Source of the DNA: Synechococcaceae cyanobacterium
GTDB taxonomy: Bacteria; Cyanobacteriota; Cyanobacteriia; PCC-6307; Cyanobiaceae
Reading direction: 5' to 3'
Assembly: GCA_947461705.1 (NCBI GenBank)
Contig: CANHMF010000008.1
Coordinates: forward strand, 1 to 36,679
Length of the DNA stretch: 36,679 nt
In this document: piece by piece, positions 17,323 through 26,828 of the stretch
Position numbering within the stretch: position 1 is the stretch's first letter
How the letters are laid out: every line of letters starts with the position of its first letter
Translations under genes and position numbers: made by a program
Notes under the pieces: generated by a model
Told to the model about the DNA's origin: nothing
Seen by the model: only the letters and a program-made list of their open reading frames with translations
Databases searched by the model: none

Positions 17323-18813
17323 TCAGGCCGCTCCGCCGGCCAGCACCCAGTTCACCAGGGTGCGCACCCCGAAGCCGGTGGCACCCGCCGGGTCCATGCC
17401 GCGGCCCTTGTCACTCCAGACGGTGCCGGCGATGTCCAGGTGGGCCCAGGGGATGTCCTGGCCCACAAAGTCCTGCAGGAACAGGGCGGCGGTGATCGAG
17501 CCGCCGGGGCGGGGGCCGGTGTTCTTCATGTCCGCCAGGCCGCTCTTGAGGCCCTCGCGGTAGGAAGGCCGCAGCGGCATGCGCCAGAGGGCTTCACCGC
17601 CCTGCTCGGCGGCGCCCACCAGGGCTGTGGCCAGGCCGTCGTTGGGGGACCACAGGCCGGCGATCTCCTCGCCCAGCGCGATCAGGCAGGCGCCGGTCAG
17701 GGTGGCCAGATCCACAACGGCATCGGGTTCCAGCCTGCTCGCGTACACCAGGGCATCGGCGAGGGTGAGGCGGCCCTCGGCATCGGTGTTGTTGATCTCG
17801 ATCGTCTTGCCGTTCGAGGCCGTCACGATTGCGCCGGGGTGGATGGCCCCACCGCTGATCATGTTGTCGCAGGCGGCCACGATCATGTGCACTTCCAGGC
17901 CCGCCGGCTTCAGCTCGGCGATGGCGCGCATGGCCCCCAGCACGGCTCCACTGCCGCCCATGTCGTACTTCATCATCTCGATCTGGGAGCCGGCGGTTTT
18001 GAGGTTGTACCCGCCGGAATCGAAGGTGAGGCCTTTGCCCACCAGGGCCAGCCGGCGGTTCACCGGGCCCGCGGGGCGATAGGTGAGGTGGATGAATTTG
18101 GGTGGCAGGTCGGAGCCCTGGGCCACCGCCAGGTAGGAGCCCATGCCCAGCGCTTCGCAGTCGGCGCGCTCCAGCACCTTCAGCTCCAGGCCGAACTCCG
18201 TGGCGATGGCGGCGGCGGTGTCCGCCAGCGCTTGGGGGGTCACCACATTGGGCGGGGCGGCCACCAGTTCCCGGGCCAGCTCCACGCCGCTGCAGATGGC
18301 CGCCACGGCACTGAGGCCGCTGGCGGCTGCCTCCGCCAGGCCCAGCAGCTCCACGATGGTGGGTAGGGGTTTCGGGTCCGCCTCGCTCTTGAAGCGCTGA
18401 TCGCTGAACAGGCTCAGGCGCACCGCTTCGGCGATGGCGGCGGCGGCAGCCACGGGTTCGAGGCCCTCCACCGGCAGGGCGATGCCCAGGCTGCCGGCTC
18501 CAGCGGCCACACTGGCCTTGGCGGCCGTGGCAGCGGCCTTGCGCACCCCCTCCAGCCCGAAGCCCGCCGGTTCCCCCAAGCCGATCAGCAGCAGGGTTCC
18601 CGGCGCCTGGCCCAGCAGCTCCAGGCTGAGGCACTCGCCGACCTTGGCCTTGAAGCGGCGTTGCTCGAGCCGTTGGCTGATGCCGGCACCGAAGCGGGCC
18701 TCCAGCGTTGCCATGGCGCCAGCTGAGGCCGCGCCGCTGAACAGGCCCACCGCCAGGGTGTCGCCGCTCCAGTCGCGCAGGGTGCTGGGGCTGCAGCGGA
18801 ACTCCATGGCCAT
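17323..18813 (-). CDS. pepA: Leucyl aminopeptidase (M17)
   Basis: PepA is a cytoplasmic two-metal aminopeptidase that releases N-terminal residues from peptides. The 496-residue protein has a variable N-terminal domain (about 1-170) and the conserved catalytic domain with VGKGLTFDSGGYNLK (metal-binding Lys and Asp), MKYDMGGSGAV, and the M17 signature NTDAEGRL near residue 347-354, followed by TLTGACLIALG. All expected ligands are visible. The start may be ATG 18813 or ATG 18807. The upstream GIY-YIG gene ends 34 bp away on the same strand. Confidence 0.97.
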   Translation of the reverse strand: MAMEFRCSPSTLRDWSGDTLAVGLFSGAASAGAMATLEARFGAGISQRLEQRRFKAKVGECLSLELLGQAPGTLLLIGLGEPAGFGLEGVRKAAATAAKASVAAGAGSLGIALPVEGLEPVAAAAAIAEAVRLSLFSDQRFKSEADPKPLPTIVELLGLAEAAASGLSAVAAICSGVELARELVAAPPNVVTPQALADTAAAIATEFGLELKVLERADCEALGMGSYLAVAQGSDLPPKFIHLTYRPAGPVNRRLALVGKGLTFDSGGYNLKTAGSQIEMMKYDMGGSGAVLGAMRAIAELKPAGLEVHMIVAACDNMISGGAIHPGAIVTASNGKTIEINNTDAEGRLTLADALVYASRLEPDAVVDLATLTGACLIALGEEIAGLWSPNDGLATALVGAAEQGGEALWRMPLRPSYREGLKSGLADMKNTGPRPGGSITAALFLQDFVGQDIPWAHLDIAGTVWSDKGRGMDPAGATGFGVRTLVNWVLAGGAA

Positions 18814-18847
18814 CGAGGCGTCGCGGGTGGGCGCGATGGTAGGGCGA

Positions 18848-19462
18848 TCAGTCGAGATCGGTGGTGAAGGGGGTGGCCCAGCGGCCCCGGGTTTCCTTGT
18901 TGAACGGCGGCAACCAGTGCCGGATCAGCTCCTGCTCCAGGGCCCGGCGCGGTTTCACCTGGGCCGGGGCGTCGCTCCAGAAGCGGATGCTGAGCAGGCT
19001 GCCCAGGCCCACCTGCTGCAGGGCTTCGCCGTAGGCGGCCAGGTAGCTCTTGCAATCGTGCTCGCCCTTCCAGCGCTGGTCGGCCCGGCAGGTTTCGCCC
19101 ACGTAGAGCAGCAGCGGCTCGGGGTGGTGCGGCGGTTGATCGAGCACGAAATAGAGGGCCGCTCCCTGGTGCTGGGGTTGGGGCCAGCGCCAGAACTGCA
19201 GGTGCTGGGCCGTCAGGGCGAGCGGATTCAGGTTCAGGGCCAGGCCGGCCTGGCCGGGGGGCTCAAACAAGCTGCCCTGGCTGCTGCCGCTGGCCAGCCC
19301 CTGGGCCGCTGCCGCAAACAGGGGCCCCTGGTGGGCCGCCAGCCGCTGCTGCCACTCCCGTAGTTGGTGCTCCAGCAGCGGCAGGGTGTCCCCAGCACCG
19401 CCGCCCAGGCCCGTGTCGCCGCCGAACAGTTGACCCTGGCGGGCCTGGGAGGAGGGTGCCAT
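18848..19462 (-). CDS. GIY-YIG nuclease-like protein
   Basis: A 204-residue protein. Its C-terminal half carries a GIY-YIG-type core: ALYFVLD (102-108, first Tyr104), LLLYVGETCRA (118-128, with YVG at 120-122 and Arg126), His135, and the catalytic-type glutamate in RALEQELIRHWLPPFNKE (173-190). The first half (1-95) is Gln/Gly/Ala-rich and probably flexible, with a helical stretch LLEHQLREWQQRLAAHQ. GIY-YIG domains cut DNA, but this subfamily is uncharacterised as far as I know. It lies 6 bp after an HhH DNA-binding-type gene, which supports a nucleic-acid role for the pair. Confidence 0.7.
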   Translation of the reverse strand: MAPSSQARQGQLFGGDTGLGGGAGDTLPLLEHQLREWQQRLAAHQGPLFAAAAQGLASGSSQGSLFEPPGQAGLALNLNPLALTAQHLQFWRWPQPQHQGAALYFVLDQPPHHPEPLLLYVGETCRADQRWKGEHDCKSYLAAYGEALQQVGLGSLLSIRFWSDAPAQVKPRRALEQELIRHWLPPFNKETRGRWATPFTTDLD

Positions 19463-19468
19463 GGAAGC

Positions 19469-20152
19469 TCAGGCGGAGCGGGGCAATTCAGGACCGGCCG
19501 GACCCTTGCCGAAGCGCACCTTGCCAATCAGTTGTTCCACCACCGCCGCGGGCAACTGCAGCCGCTGCTGTAGGTCGGCCAGGTCGAGGAACGGGGCCCG
19601 TTGCCGCTCCCGGAGCAGCCTCTGGCAGCGTTCCTGGCTGAGTTGCGGCAGGCTGCGCGCCAGTTCAGCGGCGCCGGCGCGGTTGAGATCGAGCTGGCTT
19701 GCTGGGGGGCTTATGGGGGCTCCGTCGCCATACCAGCGAAACAGCAGCAGAGGGGCCCAAGCCTCGATCTGACCGGGGCTGAGTTCCAGGAGCCGTTGCA
19801 GGTCGTCCGGCCCGCTCAGCTGGACGCCACCCGCCTGGAGCCGCAGCAGTAGATCCACCTGGGCGGGCTGCAGGCCGGGAAGTCGCAGCCAGTCGGCGGC
19901 GGTGGCCCGGTTCACGTCCAGTCGCCAGCCCAGGGCGGCAGCCTGGCGCACCTCCGTGGCGTTGCTGAGGCGCCGTTTGGGATCTTGTTCCAGCTTGAGG
20001 GCCAGCAGCTCCTGCTCGATCGGGTCGTGCTCCGGGCTCGCTACTGGGCCTGGGTCGGGCCGTGACGGCTCCGGCCGCGGCCGTGGCGCGATCTGCCCCG
20101 CCGCCTCCAGCAGGGTGCGGGCTAATGGATCCAACCAGTGGCCCCGGGCCAT
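19469..20152 (-). CDS. Helix-hairpin-helix (ComEA-like) protein
   Basis: A 227-residue protein with repeated helix-hairpin-helix-like segments: LDVNRATAADWLRLPGLQPA (about 78-97) and LDLNRAGAAELARSLPQLS (about 154-172), each followed by a paired helix, plus shorter copies in between (LSGPDDLQRLLELSPGQIEA) and at the end (FLDLADLQQRLQLPA). Such units bind DNA backbone in ComEA, which takes up DNA. Here there is no signal peptide or membrane anchor, and the N-terminus is Pro/Arg-rich, so a cytoplasmic protein is more likely than a periplasmic uptake receptor. It sits directly before the GIY-YIG gene. Confidence 0.7.
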   Translation of the reverse strand: MARGHWLDPLARTLLEAAGQIAPRPRPEPSRPDPGPVASPEHDPIEQELLALKLEQDPKRRLSNATEVRQAAALGWRLDVNRATAADWLRLPGLQPAQVDLLLRLQAGGVQLSGPDDLQRLLELSPGQIEAWAPLLLFRWYGDGAPISPPASQLDLNRAGAAELARSLPQLSQERCQRLLRERQRAPFLDLADLQQRLQLPAAVVEQLIGKVRFGKGPAGPELPRSA

Positions 20153-20185
20153 GGCGGCAAAGGCGCGCGGCAGAACGGCCCGACC

Positions 20186-20896
20186 TTACCCAGATTCAGG
20201 CCAGTCCAACAAACCCAGCCGCAGACCCTCCACGGCCGCGTGGGTGCGGTCGCGGGCCTGCAGCTTCTGCAACACGCTGCGCATGTGGGTCTTTACGGTT
20301 TCCAGGCTGATGAACAGGCGCTGGCCGATCTCCTGGTTGCTGTTGCCACCGGCGGCGAGCTGGAGCACCTCCACTTCCCGGCTGCTGAGCGGCGCCAGCG
20401 GCGGCCCCTGGCTCCCCGGGTAAAGCGCCAGATACACGGCATTGAGGTTGCGCTGCACGTAGAGGCCGCCACCGCTCACGGCGGCGATGGCGGCCTTGAG
20501 CGTGCCCATGCCCAGTTCGGACTCGTCGCAGATCCCATTGCACCCGGCCTGAATGGCCACCTTGATGCGTGCCAGGGGCTGGTGGCGGGTGAGGATCAGC
20601 AGGGTGCGCACCTCGGGGTGGTGGCGTTTCACCTGTCCCACCAGCTCCACCCCGCATCCCTGCTCGAGCTGATCGGTGCAGATCAGCACAGTCCCCTGCT
20701 GTTGAGGGATCAGCGCCAGCCCCTCGGCCTCGGTGGTGGCGGCCCCCACCAGCTGATCTCCAGGCTGAATGGCGCAGATCAGCAGGCTCAAGGCCAGGCG
20801 GCTGCCCATGCAGGCCACCAGCCTGGAGTCGTGGAGCATCAGGTTGCCGTCCCTGGAGTTGCGGCGCACCTGCTCGATCAGCGGGGTGTAGTCCAA
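20186..20896 (-). CDS. LuxR-type transcriptional regulator with degenerate receiver domain
   Basis: A 236-residue DNA-binding protein. The C-terminal HTH of the NarL/FixJ type runs from about 168 to 230 (LSSREVEVLQLAAGGNSNQE, then FISLETVKTHMRSVLQKL). The N-terminal part (about 18-145) has receiver-like strands but not the usual acidic pair after strand 1 (LMLHDSRL has a single Asp), and the strand-5 Lys is missing (GICDES). Asp75 in LICTDQLEQG is near the phospho-site position but one residue out of register. It may sense by other means than phosphorylation. It diverges from the DUF1825 gene across 129 bp. Targets are unknown. Confidence 0.8.
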   Translation of the reverse strand: MDYTPLIEQVRRNSRDGNLMLHDSRLVACMGSRLALSLLICAIQPGDQLVGAATTEAEGLALIPQQQGTVLICTDQLEQGCGVELVGQVKRHHPEVRTLLILTRHQPLARIKVAIQAGCNGICDESELGMGTLKAAIAAVSGGGLYVQRNLNAVYLALYPGSQGPPLAPLSSREVEVLQLAAGGNSNQEIGQRLFISLETVKTHMRSVLQKLQARDRTHAAVEGLRLGLLDWPESG

Positions 20897-21025
20897 TGCG
20901 GTTCAAGCACCGCGGTCAATGTGTGCCGGATTGCCGGATTCCGCAGCCCTGTGATGCGTGGATCCGCACTCGCCACAGCCCCTGGGGCCCAGCACAATCG
21001 ATCGGAGCGCACCGGCCCGATCGCC
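20897..21025. promoter_or_regulatory. Divergent intergenic region between LuxR regulator and DUF1825 gene
   Basis: This 129-bp gap must carry the start signals of both flanking genes. I see only a weak CACAAT box near 20993 on the plus strand with no convincing -35 partner, and no clear inverted repeat. Autoregulation by the LuxR protein is possible but unsupported by any site I can see. Confidence 0.3.
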
Positions 21026-21349
21026 ATGGCTTTCTTCGAGTCCGAGATTGTTCAGGATGAAGCGAAGCGGCTCTTCGGCGATTACCAGCAGCTGATGCAG
21101 CTGGGGGGCGAATACGGCAAGTTCGATCGCGAGGGCAAAAAGCTCTTCATCGACCGGATGGAGGAGCTGATGGACCGCTACCGCGTGTTCATGAAGCGCT
21201 TTGAGCTCTCCGACGACTTCCAGGCCAAGCTCACCGTGGAGCAGCTGCGGACCCAGTTGGGCCAGTTCGGGATGACCCCCGAGCAGATGTTCGAGCAGAT
21301 GCACCGCACCCTGGAGCGCATGAAGGGTGAGCTGGAGAAGGAGGTCTGA
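21026..21349 (+). CDS. DUF1825 family protein
   Basis: A 107-residue, highly charged, helical protein typical of cyanobacteria: [20 protein letters not shown], then [20 protein letters not shown], and [19 protein letters not shown]. The end, [20 protein letters not shown], looks like a coiled coil. The family is conserved in cyanobacteria and has no assigned activity that I know of. ATG 21026 was chosen because the family sequence starts there. tyrS begins 40 bp downstream on the same strand and may be co-transcribed. Confidence 0.85.
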   Translation: MAFFESEIVQDEAKRLFGDYQQLMQLGGEYGKFDREGKKLFIDRMEELMDRYRVFMKRFELSDDFQAKLTVEQLRTQLGQFGMTPEQMFEQMHRTLERMKGELEKEV

Positions 21350-21389
21350 AGGCGCGGCTGCGTACCATCCGCACAGGCGAGCAGGTGCA

Positions 21390-22661
21390 ATGGCTGAGGG
21401 TGCGCAGGCACGTCCCGAGTGGTGGCAGCGGGGGGTGGCCGATCTCTTCCCCGCCGGTGCTGGCCCAGAGGCCGCCCACGATCCCGACCAGCACCTCAGC
21501 GCCCGGTTGGCCCAGGCTGAGCACAGCGGTGTGCCCCTGCGGGTGAAGCTCGGCATCGACCCCACCGGCTCGGACATCCACCTGGGACACTCAATCCTGT
21601 TCCGCAAGTTGCGGGCCTTCCAGGATGCGGGCCACACCGCCGTGTTGATCATCGGCGACTTCACGGCCCGCATCGGTGATCCCACGGGCAAGAGCGCCAC
21701 CCGGGTGCAGCTCAGCGCCGCTGAGGTGGAGGCCAATGCCGAAACCTATCTCGTGCAGCTGGGCCTGGGTCAGGACCCTGAGCGTGCCCTGCTCGATTTC
21801 CACACCCCCGGCCGCCTGGAGGTGCGCCGCAACAGTGAATGGCTGGCGGGCCTTGATCTGCCCAAGGTGATCGAGCTGCTCGGCACCAGCACCGTGGGCC
21901 AGATGCTGGCCAAGGAAGACTTCGCCAACCGCTACGGCTCCGGCACACCCATCTCCCTGCACGAGTTCCTCTACCCGCTGCTGCAGGGCTACGACTCGGT
22001 GGCCATTGAGGCCGACCTGGAACTGGGCGGCACCGACCAGAAGTTCAATGTGGCCATGGGCCGTGACTTGCAGCGCCATGTGGGCCAGCGGCCCCAGTTC
22101 GGGATGCTGCTGCCGATCCTGCCGGGCCTCGATGGCGTGCAGAAGATGAGCAAGAGCCTGGGCAACACCGTGGGCCTCAGCGACGACCCCCTCTCGATGT
22201 ATTCCAAGCTCGAGAAGGTGCCGGATGCGGTGGTGGAGGACTACCTCACCCTGCTCACCGATCTGGATCTGGAGGCTCTGCCGGTCAACCCGCGTGAGCG
22301 CCAGAAGGCGATGGCCCTGGAGATCACCCGCCAGCGCCACGGGGCGGAGGCCGCCAGTGCCGCCCAGGCCGATGCGGCCACGTTGGTGGGGGGTGCCCAG
22401 GGCGCTGGGGCAGCTGCTGCCGAGGTGCCTGAGGCCTCCCTGGAGTTGGTGAATTTCCCTGCCAAGGCCTTCTATCTGCTCAGCGCCGTGGGACTCTGTG
22501 CCAGCAGCAGCGAGGCCCGCCGCCAGATCCAGGGGGGTGGTGTGAAGCTCGACGGCCAGAAGCTCAGCGATCCCAACCAGGAGTTCGCGGCTCCGGACGA
22601 ACTGGCCGGCAAGGTCCTCCAGCTGGGCAAGAAGACCTTCCGGCGGCTGGTGGCGGGCTGA
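21390..22661 (+). CDS. tyrS: Tyrosine-tRNA ligase
   Basis: TyrRS charges tRNA-Tyr. The 423-residue protein has the class I motif HLGH at 64-67 and KMSKS at 252-256, the tyrosine pocket region [17 protein letters not shown], and a C-terminal S4 RNA-binding domain (about 350-423, including [18 protein letters not shown]). It belongs to the group with HxGH and standard KMSKS, as in other cyanobacteria. The stop shares a base with the pyrF ATG (TGATG), so the two are coupled. Confidence 0.98.
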   Translation: MAEGAQARPEWWQRGVADLFPAGAGPEAAHDPDQHLSARLAQAEHSGVPLRVKLGIDPTGSDIHLGHSILFRKLRAFQDAGHTAVLIIGDFTARIGDPTGKSATRVQLSAAEVEANAETYLVQLGLGQDPERALLDFHTPGRLEVRRNSEWLAGLDLPKVIELLGTSTVGQMLAKEDFANRYGSGTPISLHEFLYPLLQGYDSVAIEADLELGGTDQKFNVAMGRDLQRHVGQRPQFGMLLPILPGLDGVQKMSKSLGNTVGLSDDPLSMYSKLEKVPDAVVEDYLTLLTDLDLEALPVNPRERQKAMALEITRQRHGAEAASAAQADAATLVGGAQGAGAAAAEVPEASLELVNFPAKAFYLLSAVGLCASSSEARRQIQGGGVKLDGQKLSDPNQEFAAPDELAGKVLQLGKKTFRRLVAG

Positions 22662-23392
22662 TGGCTAGACAGCTGGGTGCCGATCCCGCCGATCGGATCA
22701 TCGTGGCCCTCGACGGCATGGCGCCCGCGCAGGCTCTTGCGTTTGCGGCGGCGGTGCCCGAGCTGCGCTGGGTCAAGGTGGGCCTCGAACTGTTTGTGGC
22801 CGGTGGGCCAGACGTGGTGAGCCAGCTGCGGGATCAGGGCAAACGGGTGTTTCTGGATCTCAAGTTCCACGACATCCCCGCCACGATGGCCGGTGCCTGC
22901 CGCAGTGCCGCCCGCCTGGGTGCTGAATTGATCACCGTGCACGCCTGTGCCGGCAGCGAGGCGCTGAGGGCCGCCCAGGCGGCGGCCCAGGACTCATCCG
23001 CGGCAGCAGGTCTGCCGGCCCCAACCCTGCTGGCCGTCACGGTGCTCACCAGTTGGGATCCGGCCCGTTTCGCCAGCGAACTGGCGATCGATGAGCCCGT
23101 GGCTGAGTACGTGCCGCGGCTGGCCGCCCTGGCCGCGGCGGCCGGGATCGGCGGCTGTGTGTGCTCGCCCCTGGAGGTGGCCCGGTTGCGGGCGGTCCAT
23201 TCCCATCCCTTTGCGCTCGTGACCCCTGGGATCCGTCCTGCAGGGGCGGCCCTGGGCGATCAGCAGCGGGTGCTTACCCCGGCCCAGGCGATCACAGCCG
23301 GCTCCAGCCAGCTGGTGATCGGCCGGCCGATCACGGCGGCTCCGGATCCGGCCGCTGCCTTTGCGGCCTGCTGCGCGGAGCTGGAGTCATAG
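22661..23392 (+). CDS. pyrF: Orotidine 5'-phosphate decarboxylase
   Basis: PyrF makes UMP from OMP, the last step of pyrimidine synthesis. The 243-residue TIM-barrel protein has RIIVALDGM, the active-site signature [13 protein letters not shown] with Lys/Asp residues, [27 protein letters not shown] and LVIGRPIT near the phosphate-binding end. Length is slightly above average. It overlaps tyrS by one base and its 3' end overlaps the convergent glycosyltransferase gene by 6 bp, with no terminator between them. Confidence 0.97.
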   Translation: MARQLGADPADRIIVALDGMAPAQALAFAAAVPELRWVKVGLELFVAGGPDVVSQLRDQGKRVFLDLKFHDIPATMAGACRSAARLGAELITVHACAGSEALRAAQAAAQDSSAAAGLPAPTLLAVTVLTSWDPARFASELAIDEPVAEYVPRLAALAAAAGIGGCVCSPLEVARLRAVHSHPFALVTPGIRPAGAALGDQQRVLTPAQAITAGSSQLVIGRPITAAPDPAAAFAACCAELES

Positions 23393-24640
23393 GCCCGCCA
23401 GGGTTGCTTGGGGCACCAGACCGGCGTAGAGCAGTTCGAGCTGGTCGATGTTGCGCTCGAGGGTGTAGCGCTCCAGGGCCCGTGCCCGGGCGCGCCGGCC
23501 CAGTTCTGCGGTGAGCACGGGCTGGTCCCGCAGCACCGGCAGCAGGGTGCGCAGCTGGGTGGTGACCCCCTGGGTGCTGATCACGATGCCCGCCCCCCCC
23601 TCCAGCACCTCGCCATCGGCCCCGGCATCGGTGGCCACGCAGGCGGTGCCGCTCGCCATCGCCTCCAGCAGCGCCAGGCTCAGTCCCTCCACCAGCGAGG
23701 GCAGCAGGAACACCTCGGCCAGTTGCAGCAGCGCCAGGCGTTTGGCCTGATCGGGTTCGTGGCCCCACCAGTGCACATCGATCTCGGGGCCGTAGGTCTG
23801 CATCAGCGATTGGCGCACCGGCCCATCGCCCACCACCACCAGCGTGCAACCGGCTGGCTGTACCAGTCGCCAGGCGCGCAACAGGGCCTCCACGTTCTTT
23901 TCGGTGGCGATGCGGCCCATGTAGAGGAACACCCGCTGGCCCGCAAACCGTTGCCGCAAGGTCAGGAGGTCGGCCGAGGCCGCCGTGGCGACTGGGGCTG
24001 GGGTCCACAGGTTGGGGTCCACACCGTTGGGGATCACGGCCAGCCGCGCTTCCGGCACCCCCAGCCGACTGAGGACCTCGGCCTGCAGCTCGGAGAACAC
24101 CACCACCCGGTGGTATTTGGCCAGGGAGGGGGCGTAGAGCTGATAGGTGAGCTGTTGGGTGCCGGCGCTGAGGTTGCGCAGGCTGGCGTCAAAGGCGGGA
24201 TGAAAGGTGGCCACCAGGGGTAGCCCGAGCTGCTGGCATAGATCCGGCAGCCGGAAATCGAGGGGGGAGAGGGTCAGACTGGCGTGCACCAGATCGGGTT
24301 GCAGCCTCTCCAGGGACTCGCGCAGTTCCCGTTGCGCCCCCGGCGATGGAATGGTGTACACCTGGGATTTCACCAGGTAGGACAGGGCCACATCGGGGGC
24401 ACCTTCACGGTTGGAGGGCTTGGCTGGGGCCGATCGGAAGCGCTTCAACCCCTGGTGCAAGATCCCCTGGTTCAGCCCCCCCTCGGCGTCGTCCCGCTTG
24501 AGCGGAAACCCTGCGGGCGTGTCGAAGTGGATGAAGCTGATCTCATGGCCCCGGCTGCGCAGGGCCTCGGTGGTGGCCAGGCCGTAGGTGACGTTGCCGC
24601 AGAACGGTGACTTCTTGCCCAGCCAGGCGATGTGGGCCAC
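23387..24640 (-). CDS. GT4-type glycosyltransferase, possibly digalactosyldiacylglycerol synthase
   Basis: A 417-residue GT-B glycosyltransferase. The N-terminal domain starts [19 protein letters not shown]. The C-terminal domain contains [34 protein letters not shown] and the nucleotide-sugar motif [20 protein letters not shown]. These are standard retaining GT4 features. The [12 protein letters not shown] start resembles, from memory, the cyanobacterial DgdA enzymes that make the thylakoid lipid DGDG; I give this a little over even odds at most. No signal peptide is present, so it would act at the cytoplasmic membrane face. It is the last gene of the minus-strand run that includes the MFS gene, 29 bp upstream. 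Confidence 0.85.
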   Translation of the reverse strand: MAHIAWLGKKSPFCGNVTYGLATTEALRSRGHEISFIHFDTPAGFPLKRDDAEGGLNQGILHQGLKRFRSAPAKPSNREGAPDVALSYLVKSQVYTIPSPGAQRELRESLERLQPDLVHASLTLSPLDFRLPDLCQQLGLPLVATFHPAFDASLRNLSAGTQQLTYQLYAPSLAKYHRVVVFSELQAEVLSRLGVPEARLAVIPNGVDPNLWTPAPVATAASADLLTLRQRFAGQRVFLYMGRIATEKNVEALLRAWRLVQPAGCTLVVVGDGPVRQSLMQTYGPEIDVHWWGHEPDQAKRLALLQLAEVFLLPSLVEGLSLALLEAMASGTACVATDAGADGEVLEGGAGIVISTQGVTTQLRTLLPVLRDQPVLTAELGRRARARALERYTLERNIDQLELLYAGLVPQATLAGL

Positions 24641-24669
24641 GCAGCGGCAGGCTCAACCAAGGGCTGACG

Positions 24670-26031
24670 CTAGCAGCGTTTCCAGGGTTTCTCGAGCAGG
24701 GCCGCCGCCAAGGCCAGGGCCGCCAGGGCCCAGAGCACGGGTAGCAGGCCGTAGCGGCTCACCACGGTGCCCGCCAGCACTAGGGGCAGGCTGAGGGCGA
24801 TGTTGATCAGGTTGTTCTGCAGGCCGAACACCTTGCCGCGCATGGCTTCGGGGGTGTCCTCCTGGATGGTGGTCTGGGCAGGGATGGCCAGCAGGGCAGC
24901 GCCGAGGCCCAGCACTCCACACAGCACCAGGGTGAACACGAGGTTGCCCCGCAGCTGCCCCAGCAGCACCAGGCTCCAGGCAATGGTGCCCAGGCCTGCC
25001 GCGGCCAGCCGGCGGCGGTTGAAACTGTGGCCCACCTGGGCCACGGCCACCGCGCCAATCGCCAGGCCGACCCCACTCATGGCCAGCAGGGTGCCGAACT
25101 GGGTGGGGCCCAGGCCCTGGATGGCCGAGGCCAGGCTGATCGCCAGCACGTAGAGAGCGGCCAGCAGGCTGTAGAGCAGCACGAGCTGCAGCATGGCGCT
25201 GCGCACACTCGGCCGCTCCCGCAACACCTGCAGACCCTCGCCGATTTCCCGCCACACGGTGTCGCCACTGGCGGCCCTGGGCGTTTCCTCCACCCGGATC
25301 CAGGCGATCGAGAGGGCCGCTAGGCCGTAGCAGAGGGGGAGCAGCGCGAATTCGCCATTGGGAATGCCCACCCCGGCCAACCCGTACTTGAGCAGCCGCA
25401 GGATGGGGTCGCCCAGGGCAAAGCCCACGATCGTGGCGCCCATGCTCGTGGCCTGGTAAAGCGAATTGGCCGCCAGCAGCTGATGCGTGGGCACCAGCAT
25501 CGGAATGGCGGCCTGCTCGGCCGGTGCGAAGAACTGGGTGAGCACCGATTCCAGGAACGTGATCACCAGCAGGGTCCAGTAGCCCCAGCTCAAGCCGAGC
25601 CACGTGGGCCCATCCAGCAGGCACAGGGGCACCAGCAGCGCCAGGCCGGCCCGGATGGCGTTGGAGGCCACCATCAGCTCGCGCTTGCGCCAGCGATCGG
25701 CCCAGACGCCGGCCACCAGTCCCAGCACCATGGCCGGGATCGTGTTGGCCACGTAGATGCCGGTGGCCAGCAGGGTGATCAGCTGGGCCCGACTTTCGAT
25801 ATCCAGCTTGAAGGCCCCGGCGGCTTCCGCCAGGGCGCCATCGGCTGGAGGTGTGGCGCTCACCCAATACTGGGCGATCAGAAACACCATCAACACGATG
25901 TAGAACTTGTCCGCCAGTTGGCTGAACATTTGCCCCAGCCAGAGCTTGCGGAATTCCGGCAGGGCCAGCACGCCTTGGAGGCCGGAAGATCGCGCGGGTC
26001 CGCTCAAGGGGTCTAACGATGGCCGGCTCAC
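24670..26031 (-). CDS. MFS transporter
   Basis: A 453-residue protein with about 12 hydrophobic helices. Recognisable MFS pieces are FRKLWLGQMFSQLADKFYIV in helix 1, VLGLVAGVWADRWRKRELMV in the helix 2-3 loop and QTTIQEDTPEAMRGKVFGLQ in the second half, as in MFS_3/enterobactin-exporter-like proteins. The substrate is unknown. The frame continues upstream inside recO, so I chose the GTG at 26031, which overlaps the recO stop (GTGA) and gives a normal N-terminus. Confidence 0.88.
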   Translation of the reverse strand: MSRPSLDPLSGPARSSGLQGVLALPEFRKLWLGQMFSQLADKFYIVLMVFLIAQYWVSATPPADGALAEAAGAFKLDIESRAQLITLLATGIYVANTIPAMVLGLVAGVWADRWRKRELMVASNAIRAGLALLVPLCLLDGPTWLGLSWGYWTLLVITFLESVLTQFFAPAEQAAIPMLVPTHQLLAANSLYQATSMGATIVGFALGDPILRLLKYGLAGVGIPNGEFALLPLCYGLAALSIAWIRVEETPRAASGDTVWREIGEGLQVLRERPSVRSAMLQLVLLYSLLAALYVLAISLASAIQGLGPTQFGTLLAMSGVGLAIGAVAVAQVGHSFNRRRLAAAGLGTIAWSLVLLGQLRGNLVFTLVLCGVLGLGAALLAIPAQTTIQEDTPEAMRGKVFGLQNNLINIALSLPLVLAGTVVSRYGLLPVLWALAALALAAALLEKPWKRC

Positions 26032-26828
26032 GATGATGGCGCACCAGCCGGCCCGAAGCACTGGCGCAGCAACGGCCAGGCCCTGGCGCTGCGGCCCAGA
26101 TGCTCCCGGCTCCACAGGTCCACCAGCTGCAGCAGCCGCAGCCACACCTGCTGGGGCCCCATCAGCTCGCCGTCGCGGCGGCGGGGCAGGGCTGGCCGCA
26201 GCAGCCGTTGCAGCAGGGCCAGCTCGGAGGCATTGAGCACCAGTTGGGCGCCCGCCACGCCGCCGATCACAAAGCCCTCACTGGGGATCAGGCTGCAGCG
26301 CCACTCCCAGTTGCCCAGGGGTGGATCGAGGCGTTCACCGCTGCGGGCGCAGGCGGCCAGGGGCAGGGCGTAGCCGCCCAGGGCGAGTAGGTGCACCCCG
26401 CCCTGCACGGCGATCGCCAGGGCCTCCAGGCTGTCCTGGCGCTCCTTCACCACGGCCTCCAGCAGATTCAGCTGCAGCAGCAGGTCGTCGAGCACGCCCT
26501 CCACAGGGTCGCCGCTGGGCACCAGCTGCAGGCTCAGTTCGGCCAGGCCCTGGGCGGCGGCCAGGGTTTCCAGCCGCTCGGCCAGGGCGGAGAAGTTGCG
26601 CTGCACCTGGAGCTGGCGCACCCGCCGCAGGCCGCGGCTGCCACTCACCTGCAGCGAGAGCACCGCCAGGGGCACGGCAGCTGCCAGGGAGCTCTTTGGT
26701 TTGCGCGCGCCCGGCACCGCCAGCCGTGTGAGGCCCTCGGCGTTGCTCAGCAGGGTGAGGAGCCGGTCGGCCTCCCCCAGGGGGCTGCACTTGAGCACCA
26801 GCCCCTCCAGGCGCTGCTCACCGTTCAA
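26028..26828 (-). CDS. recO: DNA repair protein RecO
   Basis: RecO loads RecA onto SSB-coated DNA in the RecFOR pathway. The 266-residue protein has the OB-fold start LEGLVLKCSPLGEADRLLTL and KPKSSLAAAVPLAVLSLQVS, then a helical C-terminal domain with FVIGGVAGAQLVLNASELAL. The zinc-finger cysteines of some RecO proteins are not clearly present. The start is a TTG whose bases overlap the deoC stop (TTGA). The stop overlaps the MFS start, so deoC, recO and the MFS gene form a coupled set. Confidence 0.9.
   Translation of the reverse strand: MNGEQRLEGLVLKCSPLGEADRLLTLLSNAEGLTRLAVPGARKPKSSLAAAVPLAVLSLQVSGSRGLRRVRQLQVQRNFSALAERLETLAAAQGLAELSLQLVPSGDPVEGVLDDLLLQLNLLEAVVKERQDSLEALAIAVQGGVHLLALGGYALPLAACARSGERLDPPLGNWEWRCSLIPSEGFVIGGVAGAQLVLNASELALLQRLLRPALPRRRDGELMGPQQVWLRLLQLVDLWSREHLGRSARAWPLLRQCFGPAGAPSS

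Noticed and set aside
24653..26044. A 463-codon minus-strand frame overlapping the MFS gene
   Set aside because: It is Gly/Arg/Pro-rich, a frame-shifted image of the MFS gene, and shows no family motif.
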